Assembly (NCBI GenBank): GCA_018343915.1
Contig: JABRWF010000003.1
Location: 3,906,001-3,970,000 of the forward strand
DNA: 64,000 bases
Origin: Agroathelia rolfsii
Lineage: Eukaryota > Basidiomycota > Agaricomycetes > Amylocorticiales > Amylocorticiaceae
Direction of reading: 5' to 3'
Positions 36,466-47,677 of the stretch are shown piece after piece. Under the pieces are notes generated by a model that saw nothing but the letters and a program-made list of their open reading frames with translations, was not told the DNA's origin and made no database searches. Both the position numbers and the translations under genes were made by a program. Each line of letters starts with the position of its first letter. Positions within the stretch are counted from its first letter, which is position 1.

Positions 36466-37496
36466 TTTACTTTTCGAAAAGAGCCGCCTGGGATTTTTGT
36501 TTTGCGAACAAGAATATATTTCTGGTCCGTTTCATAATCAATCCGTTTGGAGGTGTTACGATTATTACGTTTCAAGTTTGCTGACGCATGTCGTGATCAC
36601 GTGTATGCACACCGGCAGTAGATGGTCCGTGCGCGATCAACTGGTCTGTGCGTCTCTCTTGTTTGCAATAAAAGCCTGGGCAAGTGCACCTGAGCAAATC
36701 ATACTTACCTTGACGGATCGTCGCCCTTCATGTACCTGGTGGCGTTGGCTGTGGGAGCCCTTCATAGCACGGCGACCATGTCCTCAGAGGGAGCCTGCGG
36801 TTTGTATGTGCTTCGGTGCATGCACCGTCTAAATATTTTCCTGTCCTGCTTCGGCCACTCTGGCTGGGCAGGCTCCTTTTTATTTTTATTTTTTTGCAGC
36901 TTCTTAACCCTAACCCCCTGTCTAATTATTTAATTACATAGTGAAGACACCTTTAACTAGGTAAATTTAATGTTAGATCCCTTGAATTTATGTGTGAAGT
37001 TATGCCCAGTATAGAAGGTACATGGGGACTTTGCCCACTTTTGGTCAAATTGTGCACAATCAAATAAGCAGAGTCAACCTGAGGATTGTCTACCCAAGAC
37101 AGGAGGCCATAGATAGGATAGCTGACCATCATCATTTTATCTCTATGAGCATTTATACATGACACAGGCACACTGGACACTACAAGAAATTAAGATGTGT
37201 TGGGACACATCCGGTATTGCGAATTAAGAACATTTCTACAACAACATGTCATAGCTCCGTGTACTATGGTAATCATGGATACGTGCAAAGCTTGGACAGA
37301 TGCGAGGATAATTTCTGGCCAAGGCGTCTACGGTATCTTTTACACGCCAGGAAGCTCTTAAACTAAGGCAGTTTCTAGGCAACACAACGAGGCTTCAATT
37401 AACGGTTAGTATACATGATTGTAGCCACGCACTGGCATCATCGACTTTTTCCAACTCAAACATGCAGACAAGACGAATGTTTAGTGCAAAGGGGTT
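36466..37496. other. Intergenic region, no gene supported
   Basis: About 1.0 kb between the unknown gene (+) and the SmG stop (-). Small open frames only, none conserved to my eye. A short telomere-like motif occurs at 36905-36918. The rest is AT-rich. Confidence 0.55.
36905..36918 (+). repeat. Two-unit telomere-like motif
   Basis: Two tandem copies of TAACCC. This length is expected by chance in 64 kb with modest likelihood and is listed only for completeness. Confidence 0.4.
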
Positions 37497-37858
37497 TCAG
37501 GATCGTATGCTTTCCAACGATTCCATTGATGTGACGCTGTTGCCACGGATAACCTGCGGGTAAGAAAAAAGTGAGATCGAGAGTGAGCAAATGTGGGAGC
37601 ACGAGCCAAACATACTACAGTGCCGATTGGGTGCTTTTGGGCTGGGGATGTCTCTTCAAGGGCGTCGTCGATGACGAGGTTCAGGAAAAGGTCATAGCCT
37701 CGCAAGGTGCCACTGACTTTGCGGCCGCCTTGGAGATGGATAAAGAGCTTCTTATCCATAAACTGGAGAGACGAAGACGATTAGTAGCCTAGCAACACCG
37801 ATATTAATTCGTTGCTTAGATGCACCTTTTTCAGCTCGGGCTGGGATGCTTTCGACAT
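37497..37858 (-). CDS. smg1: Small nuclear ribonucleoprotein SmG
   Basis: 78 residues, the usual size for SmG, a member of the heptameric Sm ring on spliceosomal U snRNAs. Exons 37858-37826, 37762-37616, 37553-37497. Seen: QPELKKFMDKKLFIHLQGGR, the Sm1 motif GGRKVSGTLRGYDLFLNLVID, and Sm2 VIRGNSV followed by a short tail. Reading through the second intron gives a false C terminus. Frame is kept by all joins. The SmF gene lies about 9 kb to the right. Confidence 0.95.
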
Positions 37859-38163
37859 GGCGGTGGTGGAAGAACAAGAACAGCTAAGCGGACCCTGTCA
37901 GCCGAGTATGGTTAGGAACCAAATTGGGACCATTGTCTCATTAGACATACCCATCAAGCCCATTCGAAGTTCGAACTCCCAACACAACACAGCTGCCTGT
38001 TTGTACACTACTTCCTATATTCCCCGAGCACTGGTCATCCACAGCTAGAGGGCTCAGCGCCTGAACAATATTTGATATAAGATTATCTTGTCTTTGTGAG
38101 CTATGCAGTGCTCCGATCATCCCCACATTCACTTACTTTGCACTACAAGTACACTCACATCTA
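37859..38163. promoter_or_regulatory. Divergent promoter region
   Basis: 305 bp between the SmG start (-) and the start of the disordered RG-rich protein (+). It must carry both promoters. No specific element claimed. Confidence 0.5.
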
Positions 38164-39966
38164 ATGTCAACCCAAACACAAGCCCCGTCGTCTGTTAACG
38201 CTTCGATGCATGCCCCCTCATCCCGTGGTACTGGTTCAGATTCAACCTGGAGAAGGAGCAGCGACCAAGGTACCGCTTCGAGGGGGGCTCCCAGGGGAAG
38301 AGGCGGCAGCAACGCCGATCGTGGTGGCAAAAGCAATCTTTTGCGTGGTGGTCGAGGCAGTCGTTCTCGAGGTGGCAAAGGCGAATATGATACATCTAAA
38401 TCAGAGCCTACGCCTGTAGTGTCCACCGCCGCATCATTGTCGTCCAAGGGCTCTGCACCTCCGCCAGTGCCCCCTATCCCCGGCCAGGGCAAATCCACCG
38501 CGGCTCCTTCAACACGTGCACCACGGCCCAAAGGCCCCTCTCGTCGTGGATCTCGTAATGTGGCATCCGCTACTGCTACTGATACCCCTCCCTCTCCGAA
38601 CCCGGATGCAGCACCGGCAACCGTCAATACGACAGCACCTACAAGCAATCATTCATCCTCCAATCGTCGTAGTAAACGTGGGTCAAATCGTGTCCCCAAC
38701 GGAACTGGAGATTCATCCAAAGTAGACAATGCAAGCACGAAAAAGAACACACTGAGTGTATCTTCGGCCCCTCCGCGCGGCCGTGCACGCACAGATCCTC
38801 CTACACCTATTGTCGTCGTTAATCAAACATCCAAGGACGCACCCCCTCACCTTTCCCCAGCACCCAGCACGCCATCTTTTGATATAAAGCATAACATTGA
38901 TCTGCTCGTTGAACGAGTCAGAGCTGTTGCTATTCGGCCTAACACGCCTGGCAGTCACATCGACTGGGCCGAGGAGGAGGAAGACGAGAGCTTGCCTGAT
39001 CTTGATGACTGGGGCGTCACTTCCACGACTCTTAGTGTGCCACATACAGACATCTCGCCCATTGCTGAGGATCCCCCGGTTACATTACTGAACGCCTTAC
39101 AAGGTGGCATAGTCCCTACTTCTGATGATACCGATCCTAAGGAAGATTCGGGCGTACGTAACAAGACCAGGGAAGAAGTTAATTCAAAGGCTGAAGAATC
39201 AACGACTCCTGAATCTCACAATTCACCATCCCAAGACGAATCGGTCGGGGATAATTCCTACGCGCCTCAAGATACGAAGTCTACTGAAACGAACGCATCT
39301 CGCAAAGTTTTTTTGCACCCCTCACTCCCGCCCAAACCCATATCTGTAGCAGAGACACCTAAGATTCGCAATGACCTGGCGGCGGTCCCCATGCGTGCGC
39401 GATCCCCGTCGCCTCTCAAACCCAGATCCGCCGAAGAGACGCTGCCTTCCGTAGATCAATCCTCTTCGGCAAACAGTGAATCTGATAATCTTTCATTGGG
39501 GACGGCAGCATCTATGCATGCGATCAAGGCACCCGAAGCGCTCGCCGCCAATTTCGTTACTCCGACCAAGGCAGAAGCGCCCGCAGCGGTTGGAGAAGGT
39601 CTTGCTTCATCCATCCATGCACCATCTTCGGTGCGAACATGGAACAATCTAATTCACTTGTATCCCACTAATGAACTGTGCTTATATTAGAACCATGTGG
39701 ACCCATCCAATCAGCCCTCATTCCAACCTACGCATGCCCGCGCATCGACCGTCGGTCGTCCTGCGAGGAAACAAGAATCACCTCGCTCGCCTCCGGGGAA
39801 TAAGGCCCATGCGCGTACACATTCGTCTCCACCAGTGGGTCACCGTATTCCACACTCAAGGCCTATTCTGACCGGAGATGCCCTCAATCGACTGGCGCGG
39901 TCGATTGGCGGCGGTGTGAATGGCATGCCCACATCTAAATCTACTCCCGCAGTTGCAAAGGAGTAA
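38164..39966 (+). CDS. Large disordered RG-rich protein, unknown function
   Basis: 580 residues from exons 38164-39630 and 39691-39966. Residues about 35-75 carry RG/RGG-type repeats (SRGAPRGRGG, LRGGRGSRSRGG), common in RNA-binding proteins. The middle is Ser/Thr/Pro-rich with Lys/Arg patches. A more conserved-looking helical and acidic stretch lies near 240-285: IDLLVERVRAVAI, HIDWAEEEEDESLPDLDDWG. A C-terminal segment NRLARSIGGG closes the protein. No folded domain is visible. A role in RNA metabolism is inferred only from the RG motifs. Confidence 0.78.
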
Positions 39967-40249
39967 TGTCATTCTTGTGTTAATATCTCTTCCAGCTTTA
40001 CATGGCCGTTCTACATCACGCCAAATATACTACTAGTTATTTATCTAAGTTTTGACCAGCCAGCTATCATCACATATATAAATCTTCTTTCCTCTCTTGA
40101 TTGCTTTTGTACATTTCATAAAACTGTTCCATATACCCTGTGTCCTTTTTGTTTTACCTATTTGCGAACATTGAAATATCAAATCACATATTGCTACTCA
40201 GTTGTGCATTGATTTTGAGGGATATATGTCGAAAATTATATAACTGCAA

Positions 40250-41844
40250 TTAGCCAGAACTGAAATAAGATAATTCAAGACCAATAGCCTTGATGGGCCG
40301 TGTCTTGCTTGAGAGATCAGACACAACACCTAAGCTAACGAGCATGTTACGCAGTCGACCTTCCCACATCAAAGAGACATCCTAAAGGAGAAAAGGGTAT
40401 GATCGATTTGAATCTAAACAATGTCTTTCGGAAAGAAGGGACCTACATTGGATGTCGATGCACGGGCTTTAACAACACCGTACACTTCATTCCAGGGTGG
40501 AGGAATCGTAGCAGTCGAATCCGAAGATGCTGAAAGTTGATCCGGACTATCGTCCATCCCATTCGCCTCGATCCGTCGTGATCGCCTCATCCACCACTCA
40601 GCACCCATGGCCCACTCACTCTCATAGCTATAGATATTAAAGTCGAATCGAGAACATAGGGATAAATCCCGTGAGACTTTTGCGGCGTATGCACCAGAGA
40701 CATGGCCCAGCATCGGGTTGAATAAGGCAGTGATCGTTGTTGGAGGCTGAGAGAGTGGGCCACGTGTGATGCTGGCTGATGAGAGAGCTGATGAAGTCGC
40801 ATTAGGTAGCTGGAAAGACGGGGGCGTTGCATCGGGTAGAGTGGTGAAACGAATCCCGGTAGACACTGTGGCACTGTTATCATAACGAAACACCGAGAAA
40901 GCATAGAAACACCAACCTCCTGCACTTTTTTCTTTGGCACTGAAATAAAGCTCGGCACCAATGGATATTCTACCTTTAAGGCCACCTTCTATAGGCTCTT
41001 CCTCATCCACCCGCTTAATCCCAGTGCGTACGTTGGGCACTGCAGCTTCGCCGTCTTCCGTACTATCCGGGGAATGCCCCAGCTTCCCAAAATTATGTAA
41101 AACACGCATCCCGAGCATCCCATCTTCCGCGCTCCATGTATATTCGGAGCACCAACGGCCAACATCATGCTGCAAGCTCAGCATAATGTTGCTAAGGTTC
41201 TGTGTTCGTACGCCCCTCGCCGCTTGCAGGCTTGAGCTAGGATCAGATATAGCTGCTACCATTCCCTGAAGTGTAGGACTAATGCGGGTCGAGTATAGCG
41301 CATCTAACCTCCCTGTGGGAAGGTAGAACCGACCATAGAGCAGGTAATCTGAGTGTCACGTGATTGAATTCAGACGAGCATTCATTCCTCTCATTTTCAA
41401 CAGCAGGCATACCCCGTGTATCGGCTCTCTCGCCCGCAAGCCATTCCTCGGGCTTTCCCTCAGGCCGCCGGGGTTGGTCATATACCTTGAAGTGTTCCAC
41501 GACATCCTTGAAACGAACGTCCGCGGACGACTTGACGTCAAGCTCACATGAAGAGAATATGTAGCCGACAGAGCCGTTCAGGGATGGCATAGCATTCATC
41601 GAGTATGAAGTCCTGAAGAGTGCATTTGGAGACTTGGAAACCGAAATATGCAAGCCCCGGGGAACTGCAAAGTCCAAGATTGCTAATAGTGGAGGGAATG
41701 GTTACGGTAAGCCTAAAACAGATTCTTCAATTAGGCAGGGTGCCAACCATTTGATGACCTGGTCAAGTTAGCATATAGGTTATCTTCGTTCCATCCTGTG
41801 GCTTGATAGTAGTTACGCAGTACATAGGATGCAAATGGGTGCAT
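40250..41844 (-). CDS. mdm10: Mitochondrial outer-membrane protein Mdm10
   Basis: Beta-barrel of the mitochondrial outer membrane, subunit of the ERMES tether and the SAM/TOB assembly machine. Exons 41844-41748, 41682-41413, 41348-40447, 40381-40250; 466 residues. Seen: [20 protein letters not shown] at the N terminus, [93 protein letters not shown] and the C-terminal beta signal region ending [10 protein letters not shown]. The start is 123 bp from the divergent TAF7 start. Confidence 0.95.
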
Positions 41845-41967
41845 GAGTTAAAGCTTGATTACCGCATTTATACAACGAGAGTGACGCAACGCGAGTGACT
41901 GAGAAGCGTAACGCCTCTCTCCCTTAGAATCTACTAACTCAATTCTGACTGAGCACTTTGTCAAGTT
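41845..41967. promoter_or_regulatory. Compact bidirectional promoter, mdm10/taf7
   Basis: Only 123 bp separate the two start codons, so both genes must share regulatory DNA. No TATA box or named site is claimed. Confidence 0.6.
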
Positions 41968-43737
41968 ATGGATGAACACGACCTCATTGTTGTCGACGAT
42001 GTCGACGAGTCTCGACCTGTAACGCCCATTCATGTTTATGACACAGAGACTTATGCCGATGCTGAAGTTGAAGATGAAGCACCAGAGAAAGGCGATAATG
42101 CTACCTATGTGCCTCGACGGCCCATGCGTGCTGCTGCTCAGCAAGCTCTGGCGAACAACATGCGCAGACTCTCTGATACCCATAGTCGTAGCGGGAGCGT
42201 AGAAGATCTATCTACTCCTGGGGATAGAGGAATGAGGACTCGTCCAAAGCTGCAGCCTAAACTCAAGCTAAAGCTCAGCGAGAAGCTGGCAGCGCAAGCC
42301 CCGGGCATGTCCTTTCTTGGACCTTATGACCGAGAACTAGACTCGGACGAAGAGGAGCTAGCGTTTGAAGAACAGTTTATTCTAAGAATGCCCCCAGGAG
42401 AAGATTGTGAGCGATTGCATAAGATGGTTTCTTCTCGTGAAGTTGGAAGTGATGTGTGGTTCAAATTCAAAGGCAGGTCTGGGATTGCTTAAGTTACCGT
42501 TTGGTTTAAGCTCAAAAAGGTTTGAAAGATTCACGTAGAGCTACGTTTCACATTGGGAATTCGACCTATTCTGCGAAATTGGTCGACCTTCCCTGTATCA
42601 TTGAATCGCAGAAGACCCTGGACAATAAACAAATGTTCAAAGTGGCCGACATTTGCCAGGTATTTGATCTCTGACACTCGTATGAACAATACTTTAACTA
42701 TGTTTCGTTTTCTCAGATGCTTGCTGTAGAAGACCGTATAGAAAAAGACCAACCATCAAACAATGACAGGAATTTCAATGTCGATGAATTCATCTGGCCT
42801 CACGGAATCACTCCTCCTTTACATCATGCTCGGAAGAGGCGCTTCCGAAAGCGCGTGAACAAACGGGTCGGTATCTTCTTCGATATGTAGACCATCAATG
42901 CCTGATTTTGCGGTGAAATAGACCATCGAAAATGTTGAGCAGGAAGTAGAACGATTGCTGGAAGAAGACGCCATGGCTACAAAGGTTCAATACGGTGAGA
43001 GCCTCTCAACATTGTTCTTTTGCATTTAAAGAAAATTAACAATCAATGCGCCAACAGAGGTCTTGGAAAACGTAAATCCAGACCTATCAGATTCCGAGTT
43101 CATCGAGCGCGATGACTCTCTTGCAAATGCTGCCACACCTGTCGCAGAGTCTGATGCCGGAGACGCGCCTACACCTGGAGGTGACATTGGCGAGCCAGAT
43201 GAAGACGAAGATGAAGAAGCCGATGGTGAGATTGACGAAGAGCTGGCGGCCGAATTGGATCTTGCTCTTGGGGATGAAGAAGATGAGGAAGACGACGACG
43301 ATGATGATGATGACGATGACGACAGCGATGCGGACGAAGAGGAAGAGGATGAAGATGAGGATGAAGACGATAATGAGGGCAAACAGGCTCGCAAGTTGCT
43401 TAACGAGGAAATTCGGGATCTCGAAGCTGCCGTAGCAAAGAAGCATTTGGAGATCGGCAGTTCCACTAATCCTCTCATTCGAGTAAGTTGAATTCGTATC
43501 TCATGTAGACGGCAATTTGCTGAGCCCAGGCCCTAGAAACGCTTCGAGGATGCATTAAAGAAGCTTGCTGCTGATCTCGAGATGAAGACGGCCCAAAGAG
43601 ACGAACTGAAGGAGAAGCAGCGTCTTCGCAAAGAAGGAATTGATCTCGACCAACCTGTCGACGGTGCAAACGAAGGCACAGACGGAGAAGAAGACTTGTT
43701 TGGAGGTTCTGATGCTGGAGGCATGGAACTTGATTAG
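41968..43737 (+). CDS. taf7: TFIID subunit TAF7
   Basis: TFIID component that binds and restrains TAF1. Exons 41968-42472, 42529-42659, 42717-42866, 42922-42994, 43058-43482, 43537-43737; 494 residues. Seen: EEQFILRMPPGEDCERL, WFKFKDSRRATFHIGNSTY, KLVDLPCIIESQKTLDNKQ, FKVADICQML, and FIWPHGITPPLHHARKRRFRK then EVERLLEEDA, the TAFII55 domain in order. A long Asp/Glu tract follows (43273-43377), then a coiled coil rich in Lys/Glu. The first intron is read as GC-AG (42473-42528), which gives the conserved DSRRA; an alternative GT-AG reading (42477-42538) drops two net residues and gives KGRATF. Both keep frame. Confidence 0.93.
43273..43377 (+). repeat. Acidic Asp/Glu codon repeat inside taf7
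   Basis: Runs of GAY and GAR codons coding an almost uninterrupted acidic tract of about 35 residues. Such tracts are common in TAF7 proteins and may vary in length between strains. Confidence 0.85.
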
Positions 43738-43835
43738 CTCACTCAATCCTAATTTTCTCATCCATGGATGAATATTTTGTGTACTTTTCATGGCACCATT
43801 GTATACTAGTAATATAGACTAATACATCGAGTCCG

Positions 43836-46297
43836 TCAGGATAGCATACATACTACTGCAGCCTGAAGCACGAGTGGTGTGTATATAATAGTAACGAAGG
43901 GGGCGAACCACACCCCAAGTGTTTGCCAGTTTGCAATAGCCGTCCTAACTTGTGATGGAGCTAGTATCAGCCATCCAAGCGCCAGAGCAATATACGCGGA
44001 GTATTTAGCGATACGGATGATACTATTTGAGGACGGAGCAGCAAGAACTAGTGGGACGCCAAGTAGAATCGCTAGCAGTGCAGCAAGGGAGAAATTAAGA
44101 ACCGATGTGACAGAAATAATTGTGGAAGCAAAACAAAGATTGAATGACTTGAGAAGCAGCCAAGTTGCTGCCGCCTCTTTACCAGTTGACGACGTACTTG
44201 AAAAGGCGGGAGAAACTATGATGCTGCACGATACAAGACCCATTGCCGTGACAAGGAAGAGTGCTAGCCCAGCAGTCTATGGAAGTCAAAATCAGCAAAA
44301 TATAAACTAAAGAAAACGCCCTCTACTGACAGTTTGGTTTTCAATGTACCAGGACGATGAGATTAGGTTGTGAAGTACTAGGCCATATACATGTGTCGCA
44401 ACAATGACTGCGAGTGGGAATAACACGCGTCTCTTTCGCCTTACCCATTGGCGGGAAGGCGCCGAGACTCCACTCTTCGTTTCGGTTTCAGGGGCAGGCG
44501 AAAAGCACCATGCTGCGTCAACCCAATGACGCAAACCCGTGAACATTATTGCAACGGAAATGAGAATCGGACTGGGCAGATATTTCCCGATTTTGAGGAA
44601 ACTATCCGGCGTGGCGAGGATATAGAAAAAGAAGGATGCATGGAGTCTTTCTAATAGATTGTTAGCTGTACGCAGAGTTGATTCCAAAATTCTGAATGCA
44701 TATTTAGCACAGGAGCAAGCGACAACTACTAAGTGAGAATCGCTAGGAAACTAAAGCTTACCGTCCAATAGCATGGAATCCGTGAGGACCAGTAGCAGGT
44801 ACGGCAAACATAGTAAATGCATCAATACGATACCTATTGACTCGTTAGCTCCCTAGGCGAAGATGCATGGCCAGCAAACTCACTGATGGAATAGCCCATG
44901 CACCCCACTTGGTTGTCCTCGCGCTTGAAACGCAAGTTGTCGACCAATGTTTTTGGCTCGGTAAAGGTATTCTATAGCCCTCTCGTGCAAAAATGAGGGT
45001 ACCCAAATGGGGAGCTGATTTCGCAACGGATGTTCATGAGGTTCAAGATGATCGTATAGTATTACTGGAACATTTCCCGTAAAGCGCGAAATAAACGAGA
45101 ACGAATTAACTAGATCCTGGTTAGGTAATCGACCGTTTAAGCCCTCTATATCCAAGAATAATCCTATGTTAAGAGTTATGATGTGGTTGACTTGGCATCA
45201 CGTACCAAAAAATATGCCCAGATGGGAAAAGGAATGACCAGGATAATCGATATTAAGTGCTGTCCATATGACGCCAGATGACAAACGCAGCGGTTCAGCG
45301 TTCAGATCTGTTGCAAAAAGTTCGGTCTTATAGTACGGAGTGCAAAACAACATGAACAAACTGGAGTGCTTTGATCCATGATACGCAGAGAGCCATGCAT
45401 TCATGCCTTCATGATCACCGTCACTAATTACAAATATGACGTCCTTCGCCCACAAGGAATACTCTATGAACTCTTATGAGGGTTGCATGACGAAAATTTA
45501 ACCGACCAAACGCACCTTTCATAAAATTCGCCAATGATATAAGAGTAGCAACGCCACGCAGGTTGTGGGACCCTGTTCTACTAAACCATGGTGCACTGAC
45601 AACGATAGCCTCTGTGCCAGATGCTCGAGGCGAAGATAGTATAGCGTAGACATTAGTGCCGTTACTTGTCTGTAACTCGTCAATAGACCAACAATGATAC
45701 AAAGGTGAATTGAGATACCCCTAAGGAGGTGCTGTATTCATAAGACTGGGTGTCGCTAATTATCCCAAGTTTCCGGAACTCGGTGCTCAATGATATGGCG
45801 CGCCTGTGCGAAGATCCTACTTCAGTCTCTCCTGGACAAATAACACAATGGATTAAACTGACTCATAGCTCGATGTGTTATAACCGCTGAGCGATTCCAG
45901 TTGGCGGAGGTAATCATCAGCACGATGGACATCTCCCCAATTCCAGTAAGTATTAACCTAAAACACAGCCATTCATCGTGAATAGTTATCTGGCTTCGCG
46001 TGTAAGTCACATCATCATACCTGCCCGGCCTGAAGAGCATTCTCATCACGATATGTTTGTTGCCCGAGTTCAGGTAATGGGATTGCAATCATCCACACAT
46101 AGCCTAGGACGAAAAGCAATAGTCTTGATGGAGCTCAGGCCAATGCCACGTAGGTTGAAGGAGGATACTGACTGAAGTATATGTACTTTCGAATATATGA
46201 GGGCATTCAGCTTCGCATTTCTGTGAAGACGGGCGGCACGAATTTGATTGTCATCGAGAGCAGGCCTTCTAAGAAGGCGTGCAACCAGTCTATTCAT
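43836..46297 (-). CDS. gaa1: GPI transamidase subunit Gaa1
   Basis: ER membrane subunit of the complex that attaches GPI anchors. Well-supported exons: 46133-46021, 45957-45885, 45831-45719, 45669-45516, 45463-45362, 45307-45206, 45145-44884, 44833-44762, 44691-44331, 44276-43836. Seen: LLLFVLGYVWMIAIPLPELG (first membrane segment), NTYWNWGDVHRADDYL, NGTNVYAILSSPRASGTEA, SLWAKDVIFVISDGDHEG, LSSGVIWTALNIDYPGHSFS, EGLNGRLPNQDLVNS, YRIDAFTMF, and multi-pass hydrophobic segments at the C terminus. A first exon from ATG 46297 (MNRLVARLLRRPALDDNQ) to about 46187 fits the basic N terminus of the family, but its join to the next exon is out by one base with ordinary splice sites, so the exact 5' end is unresolved. 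Confidence 0.88.
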
Positions 46298-47021
46298 TTC
46301 TCAGGTCGATCACCGAGCTGCTTCACGCTGCAAGCCTTGTATGACAGGTGTCGCAAGTTTGGTGGTATCCAGGTCAAGAACAGTGCCCGCCAAAGTTGAT
46401 TACTCTAAGATAGTCCAAACAAGAATTGCTCCGGATTTGCAAATACAGGTGCAAGCAGCGTGATCAGACAACAGGAATAAGTGCAAGAGCTACACTAGAG
46501 CCGGTAGTAGGCTGCTTGAATGTCGGTGTAGTGGGAAGAAAGGCTCCGCAACATGAAGCTTGAAGTTGTCACTTCATACATGTACATGTATCAATCAATA
46601 CAATTCAGCACATTGCATGCATTACATTCGGCAGCTGTATTTTGAATTGTAAATGTATATATACGATCCAATGCGATTGTTTTAATTAGTCATTAAGAAC
46701 AGATCCACGCTGAATATATATATTTCTGACTTCACACATTATCTGCCACCACACGCGTATCATCTCAGTCCTCAAATAGTGTGGTGTCCTTGTCATGCTG
46801 CAGATATTGATTTGATTATAGCTACAGTAGGAATAGAGAGAGGACTGGTTTCAACTATCCATGTCATATTTTCGATTTTTCATCATCGATGCCTGAAGTA
46901 CAAGGGTAGCCATCCCAGCATTGATTCACACTTCCACAAGGAATACTATCCAGCGTCCTGGAGAGCTTTTCAGACTCTAATTCGAATGTGGGCGAAAGCT
47001 ATCGTTTTCGATGATCATGTA
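46298..47021. other. Intergenic region, no gene supported
   Basis: 724 bp holding the gaa1 promoter and the SmF 3' UTR. AT-rich, with a palindrome-like TACATGTACATGTA at 46578-46591. No recognisable open frame. Confidence 0.5.
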
Positions 47022-47519
47022 TCACGAGTCTTCGTCCTTGGGTGCGTCAGGTGGAGCTTCTCTGTACATAGAAAATCAGTCAAACAGACAAGGAGGGGGT
47101 CAAGATGGGACTTATAATATATAGGACATTATTACACCTGAGGAATAGGTTAACCATGAGTTAAAACATGGCACATAAATAAAATACGCACCTGATGAAA
47201 ACCTCGCCTAGCGCGCCATTTGAGACACCATCTTGGAATTCCTCCGTATTGGCCAGCTGCAACAGTATGATCAGACTCATATACAAGTATGTATGCCAAG
47301 AATAATGGATCCATAACGCACTTGCAAGTTCATGTAGCTATCAGTGCTAACCAAGAAGCCTTTGTATTCCAGCCCCCATTTGAGCCGGACAAGGACTGGC
47401 TTTCCAGTTAGTTCTTGGAGAAACGGCTTTGGATTGACAGGGTTGACCTAAAGAGAATAATGTCGGATGAGCATGAAAGATATTTCGCTGAGATCGAGCT
47501 GTGTAGTCCTGACCGACAT
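47022..47519 (-). CDS. smf1: Small nuclear ribonucleoprotein SmF
   Basis: 86 residues, the usual size for SmF of the spliceosomal Sm ring. Exons 47519-47514 (6 nt, Met-Ser), 47447-47322, 47256-47192, 47137-47116 (22 nt), 47063-47022. Seen: [38 protein letters not shown] (Sm1), [24 protein letters not shown] (Sm2) and an acidic tail [10 protein letters not shown]. The intron 47115-47064 must begin ATAAGT and end AC to give LYIRE and the acidic tail. The only ordinary reading (donor GT at 47111, acceptor ending 47062) gives LYIIKK and a basic tail unlike the family. Starts 158 bp from NC2-beta. Confidence 0.9.
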
Positions 47520-47677
47520 CGTTGGAAGAGCAACAAGAACTGTGGCCAACTTCCGACAACCGACACATCCCAATAATGGCTCCTGGCAAATGGTTGCGCA
47601 TACACAAGACCATCAACACGAACAACTTGAACAACAACTCAGACTCTTGAACTTCGCTTTCACTACAACCATTCGAG
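47520..47677. promoter_or_regulatory. Compact bidirectional promoter, smf1/NC2-beta
   Basis: 158 bp separate the start codons of two general gene-expression factors on opposite strands. No specific element claimed. Confidence 0.6.

Noticed and set aside
36497..36832. Plus-strand open frame of 111 codons.
   Set aside because: Composition is unlike the neighbouring genes, it has no ordinary domain and no splice partner.
36905..36918. Telomere-like repeat as a sign of a chromosome-end fusion.
   Set aside because: Only two units and no flanking subtelomeric sequence.
37179..37190. CACTACAAGAAA, which looks like the end of CACTA transposons.
   Set aside because: No matching inverted end or target duplication was found before the next gene, so this is probably chance.
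37965..37990. GTTCGAACTCCC, similar to a tRNA B box.
   Set aside because: No A box, anticodon stem or acceptor stem can be built upstream.
43026..43478. Minus-strand frame rich in serine opposite taf7.
   Set aside because: It is the antisense shadow of the Asp/Glu codon tract.
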